Assembly (NCBI GenBank): GCA_013298625.1
Contig: JAAFIF010000001.1
Location: forward strand, 1 to 64,000
Direction: 5' to 3'
Length of the DNA: 64,000 bases
Source: Myxococcales bacterium
Lineage (GTDB): Bacteria; Myxococcota_A; Polyangia; Polyangiales; Ga0077539
Shown: positions 52,701-61,473 of the stretch, piece by piece
How the letters are laid out: every line of letters starts with the position of its first letter
Numbering within the stretch: the first letter of the stretch is position 1
Position numbers and translations under genes: made by a program
The notes under the pieces: model-generated
The model's input: the letters and a program-made list of their open reading frames with translations, nothing else
The model's database searches: none
Told to the model about the DNA's origin: nothing

Positions 52701-53963
52701 ATGCCGTCTTCGATGGATCGATGGATCGTCGCGCTGGCGGTGGTGGCCGCGGTGGCGGCTGCGGTGGCGATCGTTCCGCCGGGGGGAGAGGCGGCTCGAG
52801 GCATTCGCGTCGAGCAGGTGCGCGGATGGAGCAGCGGGCGCCCGCTCTTGCTGCGAGTGTCCGTCGAAGATGGCGGAACGCGGCACTGGCACGCGCCCGC
52901 CTCGCTGACGATCGACGCGCGCGACGCTCGAGGCCAACGCCAGCGCGTGACCGCGCGACGAGCGGGCAGCGGGCCCTGGGCGCTCGCGGTCGTTGCGCCG
53001 ATGCAGGGCCCGGTCGCGCTCGACGTCGCTGCCGAGGGCGTCTCGGCGCGCCTCTCGATCGCACCCGCCGCGACGACGCCTGCGTTTGTGCTCTCGGACG
53101 ACGGCCGCGCGCGCATGGACGTCGCCGTCGAGGGCTACGTCCTCACCCCCGAAGTCGGCGGCGCCGTGCTCTTCAACGCCGGCGTCGAACACGCGACGAA
53201 GACCGTCGAAATCCGCCCCGACGACCCGACGCTCGCCATCGGGCCCGAGCGCAGCACGCTCGACGCGTGCGGAATGGCCACGCTCTACGCCCGCGCAGCC
53301 GGGCTCGCCGCGCCGCTCGTCGCGACGATCGACGGTCGCGAGCGGCGGTTTCGGCTTCCGCTCGTCCCAGGCGCGGTCACCTCGCGCGTCGAGGGGGAGA
53401 CCATCACCCTCGCCCACGCGCTCGGCGGCGTGACGGCCTACGTGATCGCCGGCGACGCGCGGGGACCGACGCGCTGGCTCACCGCGTCGCTCGAAGCGTC
53501 GACCGATCGCGCTTCGACCGTGCGCGTCGCGCTGCTCGCCGACGAGCAGTGGGCGGTCGCGTCGACGTCGGCGGATTTCGAGCGGCGCTCTGGCGGATGG
53601 AGACGCACGCCGCCTGGCCTCTCGCCTTGCGCTGCGACGCCGCTCGGAGACTACTTCGCGAGGATCGCCGCGCCGACACCGCCGATCCCGTCGATCGAGC
53701 TCGCGTACGACGGCGCCGCCCGCGCGCTCGACGCTCGCGACTCGCGCCGCGATCGAACCCGCCGCGTCGCGCTCTGGGTGAGCGCCACCGCGCTCGGAGC
53801 GCTCTCGACGCTGATGCTCGCGGCCTCGAGAAACCGCGACGAAGCGCTCGATCGCGAGGGGCTCACGAAGGGCTCGGGGTCGCGCAAGGTCGCCGCGTTC
53901 GGCGTGATCGCGCTGTCCGTCGTCGCGTTCGCCGTCGCCATCGCAGTGCAGCTCCGCGCGTAG
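52701..53963 (+). CDS. Membrane protein with exterior beta domain
   Basis: 420 residues. An N-terminal hydrophobic segment (IVALAVVAAVAAAVAIV) is followed by about 310 residues of beta-strand-rich sequence with little Cys, then two transmembrane helices (ALWVSATALGALSTLMLAA and VAAFGVIALSVVAFAVAIAV). The topology places the large domain outside. No family recognised. It is divergent from the kinase/sigma-54 regulator, with about 150 bp between starts, so it is a candidate target or sensor for it. ATG 52713 is an alternative start. Confidence 0.68.
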   Translation: MPSSMDRWIVALAVVAAVAAAVAIVPPGGEAARGIRVEQVRGWSSGRPLLLRVSVEDGGTRHWHAPASLTIDARDARGQRQRVTARRAGSGPWALAVVAPMQGPVALDVAAEGVSARLSIAPAATTPAFVLSDDGRARMDVAVEGYVLTPEVGGAVLFNAGVEHATKTVEIRPDDPTLAIGPERSTLDACGMATLYARAAGLAAPLVATIDGRERRFRLPLVPGAVTSRVEGETITLAHALGGVTAYVIAGDARGPTRWLTASLEASTDRASTVRVALLADEQWAVASTSADFERRSGGWRRTPPGLSPCAATPLGDYFARIAAPTPPIPSIELAYDGAARALDARDSRRDRTRRVALWVSATALGALSTLMLAASRNRDEALDREGLTKGSGSRKVAAFGVIALSVVAFAVAIAVQLRA

Positions 53964-53971
53964 CCGCAGCG

Positions 53972-54985
53972 CTATCGAGGGATCGAGAAGCGAACCACTT
54001 GTGGCCCGCTCAGCGAACACGAGAACTCGAAGCGACCGCCCAGCGCGCGGACCATCGCGTTGGCGATTTCGAGCGGGCTGGCGGCGGGGAGCGCTGGGTC
54101 ACGATCGAACAGTCGCGGCGCGACGATCCGCGCTTGCAGCTCTGCGTCGAGCGGCGGTCCGTAGTCCTGAACCTCGAAGCACACGCCCCCGCTGCAATCG
54201 AAGATCCGCACGCTCACCGGCGGAAAAGCGCAGCGCGCGCGCGCGTGCTCGACCACCAATGACAGCGGCCGCGCGGGGTCGATCGGGTGCGCGACGAGCG
54301 CGCCGGACGCCTCAGCCCGGAGGCGTACCGGGCGTTCTGGGTCGTGCAACGTCGCCGAAAGCGCGCGCTTGATCACATCGGACAGCGGGAGCTGCGCCGG
54401 ACCGCTGCTCGGGGTCTCGCGCAGCGCGGCGCTCACCCGCGAGAGTCGCTCGACCGCCGTCGCGCGATCGCAGCGCTCGGCGCTCAGCTCGCTCGAGAGC
54501 GCGTCGAGCTCTCGAGCGAGCAGCGCAGACATCTCCGTCGATCCTTCAGCGCTGCGGCCCTTCAGCGACGCAGGCGCGTCGCGCGCGAGCTCGAAGGCCG
54601 AGAGGATCCAAAGCGGCTTGCGGGTGCCCGGCTCGGTCACGCGCAACCACCGGATCGAGAGCGGACGAAGCGACCCATCGCTCGCGAACAGATCGAGCGA
54701 GACCTCGCCGCGGACGTCGCTGCCCGTCACGATGGCGTCGTGCGCGCGCGAGGCGATTTCGGCAGAGCGCGCCGCGAAGGCCTGCCACCACTCTCGGCCG
54801 AGCAGAATCTCGTGAGGCACGCCGGCGATCGCCTCGAACAGCTCGTTGCATCCCTGCAGCGCCGCGGACTCGTCCACCATCCACGCAGCGACAGGAACGA
54901 GCTGCAGCGCCGCGGTCGCGCCGGAGTTCGGCGTGACCGCCGAGACCGCGCGACGCCCTGCCTGCGACGTGCGCTCACGCGTCAC
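53972..54985 (-). CDS. PAS-domain sensor with degenerate histidine-kinase ATPase domain
   Basis: 337 residues from GTG 54985, preceded by GAGGAG at a spacing of eight. A PAS domain (about 25-130: LVPVAAWMVDESAALQGCN, RPLSIRWLRV) is followed by a helical part (about 150-200) with no phosphoacceptor His. Then comes an ATPase-like fold in which the N-box is lost (VVEHARARC), the G1 box is VQDYGP and G2 is PLEIANAMVRALGG. It looks like a pseudokinase that kept the fold but not catalysis. It is divergent from a response-regulator gene at 55206, forming an atypical pair. Confidence 0.75.
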   Translation of the reverse strand: MTRERTSQAGRRAVSAVTPNSGATAALQLVPVAAWMVDESAALQGCNELFEAIAGVPHEILLGREWWQAFAARSAEIASRAHDAIVTGSDVRGEVSLDLFASDGSLRPLSIRWLRVTEPGTRKPLWILSAFELARDAPASLKGRSAEGSTEMSALLARELDALSSELSAERCDRATAVERLSRVSAALRETPSSGPAQLPLSDVIKRALSATLHDPERPVRLRAEASGALVAHPIDPARPLSLVVEHARARCAFPPVSVRIFDCSGGVCFEVQDYGPPLDAELQARIVAPRLFDRDPALPAASPLEIANAMVRALGGRFEFSCSLSGPQVVRFSIPR

Positions 54986-54993
54986 CGACAATG

Positions 54994-54999
54994 CTCCTC
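54994..54999 (-). promoter_or_regulatory. Ribosome binding site deciding GTG 54985
   Basis: GAGGAG on the minus strand, eight bases before GTG 54985; an overlapping TTG at 54991 would be only two bases away and is less likely. Confidence 0.6.
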
Positions 55000-55189
55000 A
55001 CTACACACACCCCTCTCACTGGTAGCAGCCGCCAACGTTGGAGAATCTGTATTCTATCGACGCGACGGAGCCTGCGTCTAGCGGAGCTTTCGCAGAAAAT
55101 CCAGGTCATCACTCGTCGGCGAGCGAAATGATCGTGACATTGCGCTATGATCACGCATAGATAGTCCGTTTCGATTGTCTGCTCGCTGA

Positions 55190-55195
55190 AGGAGG
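55190..55195 (+). promoter_or_regulatory. Ribosome binding site deciding ATG 55206
   Basis: AGGAGG ten bases before ATG 55206. Another ATG at 55199 is only three bases away and lies in a different frame. A TATGAT -10-like hexamer lies at 55146-55151. Confidence 0.6.
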
Positions 55196-55205
55196 ATCAT
55201 GTCCC

Positions 55206-55649
55206 ATGGCATCCCGCGTTCTGCTCGTCGAACACGAAGAAGAACTTCGCCAGTCAATCGTGAGAGCGCTGCGCGCTCGTGGAATTGGCGTTGACGCGTT
55301 CGAGACGGCCCACTCCGCAATCGCAGCGGTCGAAGCGGGTGGACAGTGGACCCGCGCGCTGATCGACCTCGCGCTGCCCGACATGGACGGCGCGACGCTC
55401 GCCGACCGATTGCTGCAAACGTTGCCCGAACTCGAGCTGACGTTCGCGACGGGCGGCACCGACGCGCGCGTCCTCTGCCGCGCCCACGGCCTCGGCACGG
55501 TGATTTGGAAGCCCCTCGGCCTCGGCCCGCTCTGCGAGCGATTCAGCACGCAGTCCCGAGGGTCGGGCACGTTTCTTCGCCGCGGCAAGCGCGCGAGCCA
55601 GCTGCGCGTCGAAGCCGTGGTCCCCGGCAAGACCGGCACCGGCACCTGA
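55206..55649 (+). CDS. Stand-alone response regulator receiver
   Basis: 147 residues. A receiver domain (about 4-115) with acidic site EHEE in place of the usual Asp pair, phosphoacceptor Asp in ALIDLALPDMDG, Thr in FATGG and Lys in VIWKPLG. A basic tail of about 30 residues (RRGKRASQLR) has no output domain. It should act by protein binding, as do CheY-like regulators. The neighbour is a PAS pseudokinase, so the real phosphodonor must be elsewhere. Confidence 0.88.
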   Translation: MASRVLLVEHEEELRQSIVRALRARGIGVDAFETAHSAIAAVEAGGQWTRALIDLALPDMDGATLADRLLQTLPELELTFATGGTDARVLCRAHGLGTVIWKPLGLGPLCERFSTQSRGSGTFLRRGKRASQLRVEAVVPGKTGTGT

Positions 55650-55725
55650 AACAAGCGGCCGCTCGACTCGCTGGGGGAGATCGAGCAGCGATCGACTGTG
55701 TGATCGTCGTCGAAGCGCGCGCAGC

Positions 55726-56910
55726 TCAGCGCGCGATCACGATCACCGCGAGCACGGCCAACGGCGTCGCGAGCTCTGTCAGCACCGCAGCGCGGCGGCC
55801 CTTGAGCCAACCGGTGATCTCTTTCACGGGCTCACCTGCGGGCTTGACCAGCGCGTGCGCGCTCACGACGTCGTTGAACGTCCCGAGCACCGACTGAACT
55901 GGCTGCAGCTTCGAGCGCCACGCCACGCGGCGCGAGCCGAGCGCAGGGCCGCACACGTCGATGATGTCCCGCACGCGACGCAGCTGCCTGCGCACGTCGT
56001 GGTAGCCCTCGTCGACGGTGAGGTCGCCCTCGAGCCGCTCGTGAATGCGGCGAAGCTCTCGATCGAAGAACCGCTGCATCGACCGTGACGCGCGCTCGTC
56101 GACGGGCCGAGCCGCGTCCGAGGACAGCAGCGCCGGGGCGCTCAGCAGCGACGCGAGCGCGTCGTCGGCGCCCTTCATCGCCGCGCGGTACGCGCGCGAG
56201 CGCAGGTGCTTGGCGAGCGCGTGCACGCGGGCCTCGCGGGCGCTCTGGACCGCGGTCATCGCGGCGTCACGGGCGAGCCCCTTCGGCGCGCGCTTTCGCA
56301 GCATCGCGTGCACGACGTCAGCGTCACGAACGGGGCCCGCGGCCACGCCGAGCGCGCGCAGCACGCCGACGACCTGCTCGACGCGCGGGTCTCGCGCGCA
56401 GCGCTCGAGCCAACGGAGCGCGGCGCGCGTGCGACGAACGGCGATGCGAAGCTCGTGCACGCCCTCGACGTCTTCGTCGCGTACGCACTCGTCCTCCATC
56501 GCGCGCACCCTGGCGAGCCAATCGCGGCAGAGCGCGACGGACTCGGCGAGCGCGCTGGCCTCGCCGATCGGGTGCGACAGCTGCGGGCGCTCTGCGAAGT
56601 CCACGCGCACGACAGGGGTCTCGAACGCCGCGCGCAGCTTCGCAAGAAGCGTCGGGGTGAGCTCGATCGAGCTCGGGCCTGCCTCGGGCACGGGCCCGAG
56701 CGACACGAACAAGCCCCTCGGCGTGAGCGTGGCGTCGATGCTCTCAGCCCCCGCGCGACGCGCGCTGCGAACGAGCGCGGCGAGCGCGGACTCTTCGCGC
56801 TCAGCGAGCGTGCGCGCGGCGCGGAGCCGAGAGCGAAGCGTGTGGAGCATGCGCTCGGCGAGCTCGTCGCGGGCGGGCTTCGCGGTCTTGCGGGTCGTGC
56901 TCTCGGTCAT
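55726..56910 (-). CDS. CHAD-domain protein with C-terminal membrane segment
   Basis: 394 residues. The CHAD domain (about 120-360) is recognised by VHELRIAVRRTRAALRW, GPVRDADV and the His/Arg-rich FDRELRRIHERLE and YHDVRRQLRRVRDII helices. CHAD domains bind polyphosphate in known cases. The N-terminal 110 residues are variable, and the last 20 residues (ELATPLAVLAVIVIAR) are hydrophobic, so it may be tail-anchored. There is no CYTH domain or polyphosphate kinase nearby. Confidence 0.85.
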   Translation of the reverse strand: MTESTTRKTAKPARDELAERMLHTLRSRLRAARTLAEREESALAALVRSARRAGAESIDATLTPRGLFVSLGPVPEAGPSSIELTPTLLAKLRAAFETPVVRVDFAERPQLSHPIGEASALAESVALCRDWLARVRAMEDECVRDEDVEGVHELRIAVRRTRAALRWLERCARDPRVEQVVGVLRALGVAAGPVRDADVVHAMLRKRAPKGLARDAAMTAVQSAREARVHALAKHLRSRAYRAAMKGADDALASLLSAPALLSSDAARPVDERASRSMQRFFDRELRRIHERLEGDLTVDEGYHDVRRQLRRVRDIIDVCGPALGSRRVAWRSKLQPVQSVLGTFNDVVSAHALVKPAGEPVKEITGWLKGRRAAVLTELATPLAVLAVIVIAR

Positions 56911-56954
56911 CGTGGGGTGTGCGAACGTGCGTACCGTATTCTTCGCCGCGCTGC

Positions 56955-56979
56955 GACAACGGCGCAGCGGTTGTCACAA
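56955..56979. repeat. Inverted repeat in a divergent promoter region
   Basis: GACAAC (56955-56960) and GTTGTC (56970-56975), with the overlapping small palindrome TTGTCACAA (56971-56979), between the CHAD gene and the MopE-repeat gene. Possible operator for one or both. Confidence 0.4.
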
Positions 56980-57055
56980 TCGCGGCGCGATCGTCGCCGC
57001 TGCGCGCGGGCGGTGTTCGATGTCCGCCGCGCGCGCGGTGTAGTATCTCTGTCCA

Positions 57056-58936
57056 ATGCGTTGCTTGCGGTCTTTGCTGGGCTCGAATGGCGTCGTGGCT
57101 CTGTGCGCGTCCGTCGCGTGGGCGGCGATGGCGTGCGCGCAGGTGGACACGAGCGGGCCGCGTCGCGACGCGGCGACGGCGGACCGCACGACGAGGACGG
57201 ACACGGGCGTGAGCCCGATGGACGCGACGTCGATGATGGGCGAGTGCATTCCGGGCGAGACGCGCGATTGCTACACCGGGAGAGAGGGCACCGACGGGAT
57301 CGGCGCGTGTCGATTGGGCACTCAAACGTGCGGAGCCTCTCGCACGTGGAACGCGGGCTGCGTCGGCGAGCGAACGCCCGCCGCGATGGAGACCTGCGGC
57401 AACGCCGTCGATGACGACTGCAACGGGGACACCGACGAGGGCTGCGGCGAGTGCATGCCGGGCGCGACGCGCATGTGCTACTCGGGCGCAGCGGCGACGA
57501 TGGGCGTGGGCACGTGCCGCGGCGGCACGCAGACGTGCGACGCGATGCGACGGTGGTCCTCTGCGTGCGAAGGCGAAGTGATCCCCGCCATGGAGGTCTG
57601 CGGCAACGGCGGCGACGAGAACTGCAACGGAATGTCCGATGAAATGTGCGGCGAATGCATGCCTGGCGACACGCGCCCTTGCTACAGCGGCGCCGCTGGG
57701 ACCGCGGGTCGAGGCATCTGTCGCGAAGGGACGCAGACCTGCGGGGTCTCGCGCACGTGGCTGACGACGTGCCCGGGTGAAGTGCGGCCGCAACCTTCGG
57801 AGGTGTGCGACAACGCGCAGGACGACAACTGCAACGGCAGCGTCGACGAGATGTGCGGCGAGTGCACGGCAGGGATGACCCGAAGCTGTTACACCGGCCC
57901 TGCGGGCACGATGGGCGTCGGCGTTTGCCGCGGCGGAACGCAGACCTGCAGCGCCTCGCGCACCTGGGGCAGCTGCGCGGGTGAAGTGCGCCCCGGCACC
58001 GAGGTCTGCACCAACGCGACCGACGACAACTGCAACGGGATGACCAACGAGGGATGCGTGACGGCGCCGGCCAACGACCTGCGCGCCAACGCGACGAGCA
58101 TCACCCTCGGCAACGCCGAGGTGACGCGCACCGGGACGACCACGGGCGCGAGCTACGATGGCCCAGCTGCGGCGGGGTGCTGGTCCTGCGCGGGCGCGGG
58201 AAACGTCTGGTTTTCGTTCACCCTCGCAGAGCGCGCGGTGGTGTACGCGGACACCGCGGGATCGAGCTTCGACACGATCTTGCAGCTCGTCGACTCGTCC
58301 GGTGCGCGCGTGACGGGCGCCAACACGTGCAGCGACGACGCGAGCTGCACAGCGGGAGGGTTCACCTCGAGCCTGCAGAGCCGCGTGTACGCGGGGCTCA
58401 GCGCGGGCACGTACTTCATCAGCGTGGGCGGCTGCAGCTCGGGCAGCTTCACGCTGCACGTTCAGCGGCTGCTCGCGACGTTTGGCTCGTTTGTGTACAC
58501 GTCCACGCCGCTCACAGGCACAGGCACCACCGCGATGACCTCGCTCGTCGGAGCGTCGCGCCGCGTGTCCTCGACGTGCTCGAGCAACCTCGGCCCGTCG
58601 GGCGAAGACGTTCGCTACTTCGTCACGTGCGGCGGGCAGCAGCAGTTCTTCTCGCTGTGCCCCGCGGACGGCGGTTCGTTTACGCGCAGGGTCGGCACGA
58701 CCAACTACGACCCGATCATGTCGCTCTACAGCGCCAGCACCGGCGCCGAGTTCGGCTGCAACGACGACGGTCCCGCGATGGGCGGGACCAACTGCGCGGG
58801 CACCGGCGGCGACACGATCAACTACGGATCGCGGTTGAACAACATCGTCGCGCCGCGCGGGCTCAACGCGGTGATCGTCGACGAGCGCTACACGACCTCG
58901 GGCATGGGCTACACGCTCAGGCACATCGTGCGCTGA
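57056..58936 (+). CDS. MopE-type Cys-rich repeat surface protein
   Basis: 626 residues. The signal ends near AAMAC, a weak lipobox, so either a lipoprotein or a secreted protein. Residues 62-334 hold four repeats of 67-69 residues, each with the MopE metal-binding motif (D-x-DCNG-x-x-DE, e.g. DDDCNGDTDE, DENCNGMSDE, DDNCNGSVDE) and conserved Cys. From about 340 to 626 come two beta-rich modules with AGTYFISVGG and YDPIMSLYSA segments, resembling pre-peptidase C-type domains. Function probably metal-dependent surface binding. It ends directly against the AMACR gene on the other strand. Confidence 0.85.
   Translation: MRCLRSLLGSNGVVALCASVAWAAMACAQVDTSGPRRDAATADRTTRTDTGVSPMDATSMMGECIPGETRDCYTGREGTDGIGACRLGTQTCGASRTWNAGCVGERTPAAMETCGNAVDDDCNGDTDEGCGECMPGATRMCYSGAAATMGVGTCRGGTQTCDAMRRWSSACEGEVIPAMEVCGNGGDENCNGMSDEMCGECMPGDTRPCYSGAAGTAGRGICREGTQTCGVSRTWLTTCPGEVRPQPSEVCDNAQDDNCNGSVDEMCGECTAGMTRSCYTGPAGTMGVGVCRGGTQTCSASRTWGSCAGEVRPGTEVCTNATDDNCNGMTNEGCVTAPANDLRANATSITLGNAEVTRTGTTTGASYDGPAAAGCWSCAGAGNVWFSFTLAERAVVYADTAGSSFDTILQLVDSSGARVTGANTCSDDASCTAGGFTSSLQSRVYAGLSAGTYFISVGGCSSGSFTLHVQRLLATFGSFVYTSTPLTGTGTTAMTSLVGASRRVSSTCSSNLGPSGEDVRYFVTCGGQQQFFSLCPADGGSFTRRVGTTNYDPIMSLYSASTGAEFGCNDDGPAMGGTNCAGTGGDTINYGSRLNNIVAPRGLNAVIVDERYTTSGMGYTLRHIVR
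57239..58057 (+). repeat. Four tandem coding repeats of about 200 bp
   Basis: Repeats at 57239-57445, 57446-57649, 57650-57856 and 57857-58057 encode 69, 68, 69 and 67 residues. Each starts GEC.xG.TR and ends with the MopE motif and a Cys. They probably arose by duplication within the gene. Confidence 0.8.
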
Positions 58937-60091
58937 TCAGCCGAGGGCGCCCGAAGACCTGAGCGACGCGATTTCGTCCGCAGAAAACCCCGCGTCCGAG
59001 AGGATCCCGTCGGTGTCTGCGCCCTGCGCGCGCGCCGCGTGCGCGGGTGCTGCGCGGTCCGCGAGCGGCGTTCGAAAGTACTCGGCGCCCTGGTGCTCGA
59101 AGAAGAGCCCGCGCGCGCGGTGCTGCGGGTCGCTCGAGAGCTCTTCAGGAAGCAGCACCGGCTCGAGGCAGCAGTCGTTGGCCGCGCCGATGGCCGCCCA
59201 TTCGTCCCGCGTTCGCTCGGCGAAGACCGCGGCGACCTTCGCGCGCAGCGCCGGCTGGTGCGGCCCCGGAGCGAGGTCGTCCATCGACGCTTCGAGCCCG
59301 ACCGCGCGGCAGAACTTCGTCCAGAACTTCGGCTCGAGCGCGCCGAGCGAGACGTGCTTGCCGTCGCGGGTGCGGTAGGTGTTGTACGGGGCGATTCCGC
59401 CGTCGAGAAAGTGCTCTCCGCGCGCGGGCCCTTTGCCTTCAGCGAGCACCGAGCCGAACGCAAACGCCGCGAGCGGCATCGCGCCCTCGCACATCGAGAC
59501 GTCGAGCACGCGCCCTTCGCCCGTGCGCTCGCGGGCGAAGAGCGCGGCGAGGATCGCCGAGACCGCCCACAGAGAGCCGCCTGCGACGTCGGCCACCTGC
59601 GCGCCCGAGAGCGCCGGTGGCGCGTCCGAAGGGCCCGTCACGCCGAGCACGCCGGCGCGCGCGAGGTAGTTGATGTCGTGCCCCGCGCGGTCGACGAGCG
59701 GCCCGTCCTGGCCGTAGCCCGTGATGGCACACACAATCAAGCGCGGGTTGGCCGCGCGAAGCGCGTCGTAGCCGAGGCCCAAGCGCGCGAGCACGCCGGG
59801 GCGAAAGCTCTCGATCACCACGTCGTACGCGCGGATGAGCCGCAAGAACGCAGCGGCGCCCGAAGGGTTCTTCAGGTCGAGCACGCCCGCGCGCTTGTCG
59901 CGGTTGAGCGCGAGAAACGCCCCGTTGGTGCCGTCGCGCTGCGGCGGCATGTGCCGGAGGTAGTCTCCGGGCCCAGGGTCTTCGAGTTTGTCTACGCGCG
60001 CGCCCAGGTCCGCGAGCGCGAGGGTTGCGAGCGGGCCGGGCAATAGGCGCGTGAGATCCAACACGCGCACGCCCTCGAGCGGGCGGCTCAT
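58937..60091 (-). CDS. Alpha-methylacyl-CoA racemase-like CoA transferase family III enzyme
   Basis: 384 residues. Family III signatures: VRVLDLTRLLPGP, ESFRPGV, the AMACR catalytic His segment GHDINYLARAG and catalytic Asp in QVADVAGGS. AMACR epimerises 2-methylacyl-CoA thioesters in branched-chain and sterol side-chain oxidation. It is 15 bp downstream of an SCP2-like gene on the same strand, an operon that supports a lipid or sterol role. A plain CoA transferase is the alternative. Confidence 0.87.
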   Translation of the reverse strand: MSRPLEGVRVLDLTRLLPGPLATLALADLGARVDKLEDPGPGDYLRHMPPQRDGTNGAFLALNRDKRAGVLDLKNPSGAAAFLRLIRAYDVVIESFRPGVLARLGLGYDALRAANPRLIVCAITGYGQDGPLVDRAGHDINYLARAGVLGVTGPSDAPPALSGAQVADVAGGSLWAVSAILAALFARERTGEGRVLDVSMCEGAMPLAAFAFGSVLAEGKGPARGEHFLDGGIAPYNTYRTRDGKHVSLGALEPKFWTKFCRAVGLEASMDDLAPGPHQPALRAKVAAVFAERTRDEWAAIGAANDCCLEPVLLPEELSSDPQHRARGLFFEHQGAEYFRTPLADRAAPAHAARAQGADTDGILSDAGFSADEIASLRSSGALG

Positions 60092-60106
60092 GGCGTTATC
60101 CAGCGA

Positions 60107-60442
60107 TCACTTCGCGAGGGCGAAGAGCTTCTGAAGGTTCATCGCCTTCATCTGGTCGCCCTTGACCTTGAGCTTGCCGGCGAAGAAGAGCTTCATACCT
60201 TCGCTCTGGGGATTGGCGACGAGCGTCTGAAAGTCCGGCTCGGCGATCTCGATCGTGCAGCTGACGTTCGAGCCCGCGCCCTCGGTGACCGACGGCTTGT
60301 CCGAAGCCAGGTCGATGAACCAGCTGCCGGCGCCGCCGACGTTGAGCTGGTACGTTCCACCGATCTTCTTCGCGGCGTCCGGCGCGCTCTCGACTGCGCT
60401 CTTGAGCTTGTTGTTGAACAGGTCCTTGACGTCGACGGCCAT
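60107..60442 (-). CDS. SCP-2 sterol-binding domain protein
   Basis: 111 residues from ATG 60442 with GGAGG at a spacing of eight. It is a single SCP2 domain: GTYQLNVGG, WFIDL, then CTIEIAEPDFQTLVANP and LFFAGKLKVKGD, the conserved lipid-cavity pattern. It carries or presents hydrophobic acyl or sterol ligands. It is the first gene of a two-gene unit with the AMACR-like enzyme, mirroring the association of these functions in peroxisomal lipid oxidation. Confidence 0.9.
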   Translation of the reverse strand: MAVDVKDLFNNKLKSAVESAPDAAKKIGGTYQLNVGGAGSWFIDLASDKPSVTEGAGSNVSCTIEIAEPDFQTLVANPQSEGMKLFFAGKLKVKGDQMKAMNLQKLFALAK

Positions 60443-60450
60443 GGCGGAAA

Positions 60451-60455
60451 CCTCC
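60451..60455 (-). promoter_or_regulatory. Ribosome binding site of the SCP2-AMACR unit
   Basis: GGAGG on the minus strand, eight bases before ATG 60442. Confidence 0.65.
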
Positions 60456-60588
60456 GAAACGAGTGAAAAACACGAGTCACTGAATGACGATTCAGCGCGG
60501 CGCGGTTTCTACCGCCGCTCGAACAATCGTGTCAAAGCAGGTCGCACGGGTTCGTCGGATCTGGCACCTTCCCGCGCGGTCTTTGCCA

Positions 60589-61473
60589 GTGCCCCCTCGA
60601 CGAGCGTTTCACCAGCGAATCAACGGATGGATCTGCGTCGCCGCGCTCGCCGCGACCGCGTGCCGAGGGCCGAGCGCGGGCCCCCGTAGATCGGGCGAAC
60701 GGCTCGAAACCGACGGTGGACCGGCGATGCTCGTCCCCCAGGTGCTCGCCCGCGTCGGCGCTGCCTCACCCTCGGGCCGCGAGATCGACGCCCCCCTCGC
60801 GTGGCTGTTTCTTCCGCAGGCCCCCGTGACGACCGGCTCGGTGCCTGACGTGATCGCAGCGGCGCAGCTCCCGTGCGGGTTTCGCGCGATGTACGGCACG
60901 GTCGACCGCGTCGGCGACGAGCTCCGCGTCCGTGTTCGCGCGCGGTTCAACGGAGCCAACGTCCCGACAGACCGCGTGACGCCCTGCCCGAGCGAGCCGC
61001 CGTCGATTCAGTTCGTCTCGCTCAACCGCATTCGCCTGGGAGAATACCGGGTGATCGACGCTGCGGCGCACCCTGCCGGCGCCGTCCCTGCCCCCGCTGC
61101 GGTCACGCTCACGGTGATCCCCGACGACGCCAACGCGCCGATCGCTTCGTCCCGATGGGTGCGCCCCTGCACGACCGGTGACGACAGCACCTGCGCGCGC
61201 GCGGGAGGCGTCTGCGGCGGCGTGAGCGAGACCGCAGGCCGCGGGGTGTGCGTGCCGCCGTTGGACCCGTTTCTCGCGGTCTCGCGGCCGTGTCCCGAGC
61301 AGACGCAAGAGGTCACCCTCGATCACCCTGGTCCGTACGCGGCGCCCGTCGCGCCCGCGCACAACGCGCTCAGGGCGTGCCTGCCCGCGTGCAACGAGCG
61401 CGGAGAGTGCCCCGCGCAGCTGCAGTGCGTGCGGAGGGCGGGAGGGGCGGCGGGCGCGTGCGTTCCGCGCTGA
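60589..61473 (+). CDS. Cys-rich lipoprotein of unknown function
   Basis: 294 residues from GTG 60589; the frame begins at 60484 but this start gives a normal signal MPPRRAFHQRINGWICVAALAATAC with lipobox ATAC. The mature part is Pro/Val/Asp-rich with Cys pairs, and its last 100 residues contain CTTGDDSTCARAGGVCGG and CLPACNERGECPAQLQC, resembling small Cys-knot or EGF-like modules. No family recognised. The next gene overlaps its stop by 16 bp, so they form one transcript. Confidence 0.62.
   Translation: MPPRRAFHQRINGWICVAALAATACRGPSAGPRRSGERLETDGGPAMLVPQVLARVGAASPSGREIDAPLAWLFLPQAPVTTGSVPDVIAAAQLPCGFRAMYGTVDRVGDELRVRVRARFNGANVPTDRVTPCPSEPPSIQFVSLNRIRLGEYRVIDAAAHPAGAVPAPAAVTLTVIPDDANAPIASSRWVRPCTTGDDSTCARAGGVCGGVSETAGRGVCVPPLDPFLAVSRPCPEQTQEVTLDHPGPYAAPVAPAHNALRACLPACNERGECPAQLQCVRRAGGAAGACVPR

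Noticed and set aside
56801..58924. A 707-codon minus-strand frame opposite the MopE-repeat gene
   Set aside because: It mirrors the Cys-rich repeats as Ala/Arg/Val repeats and has no signal or domain.
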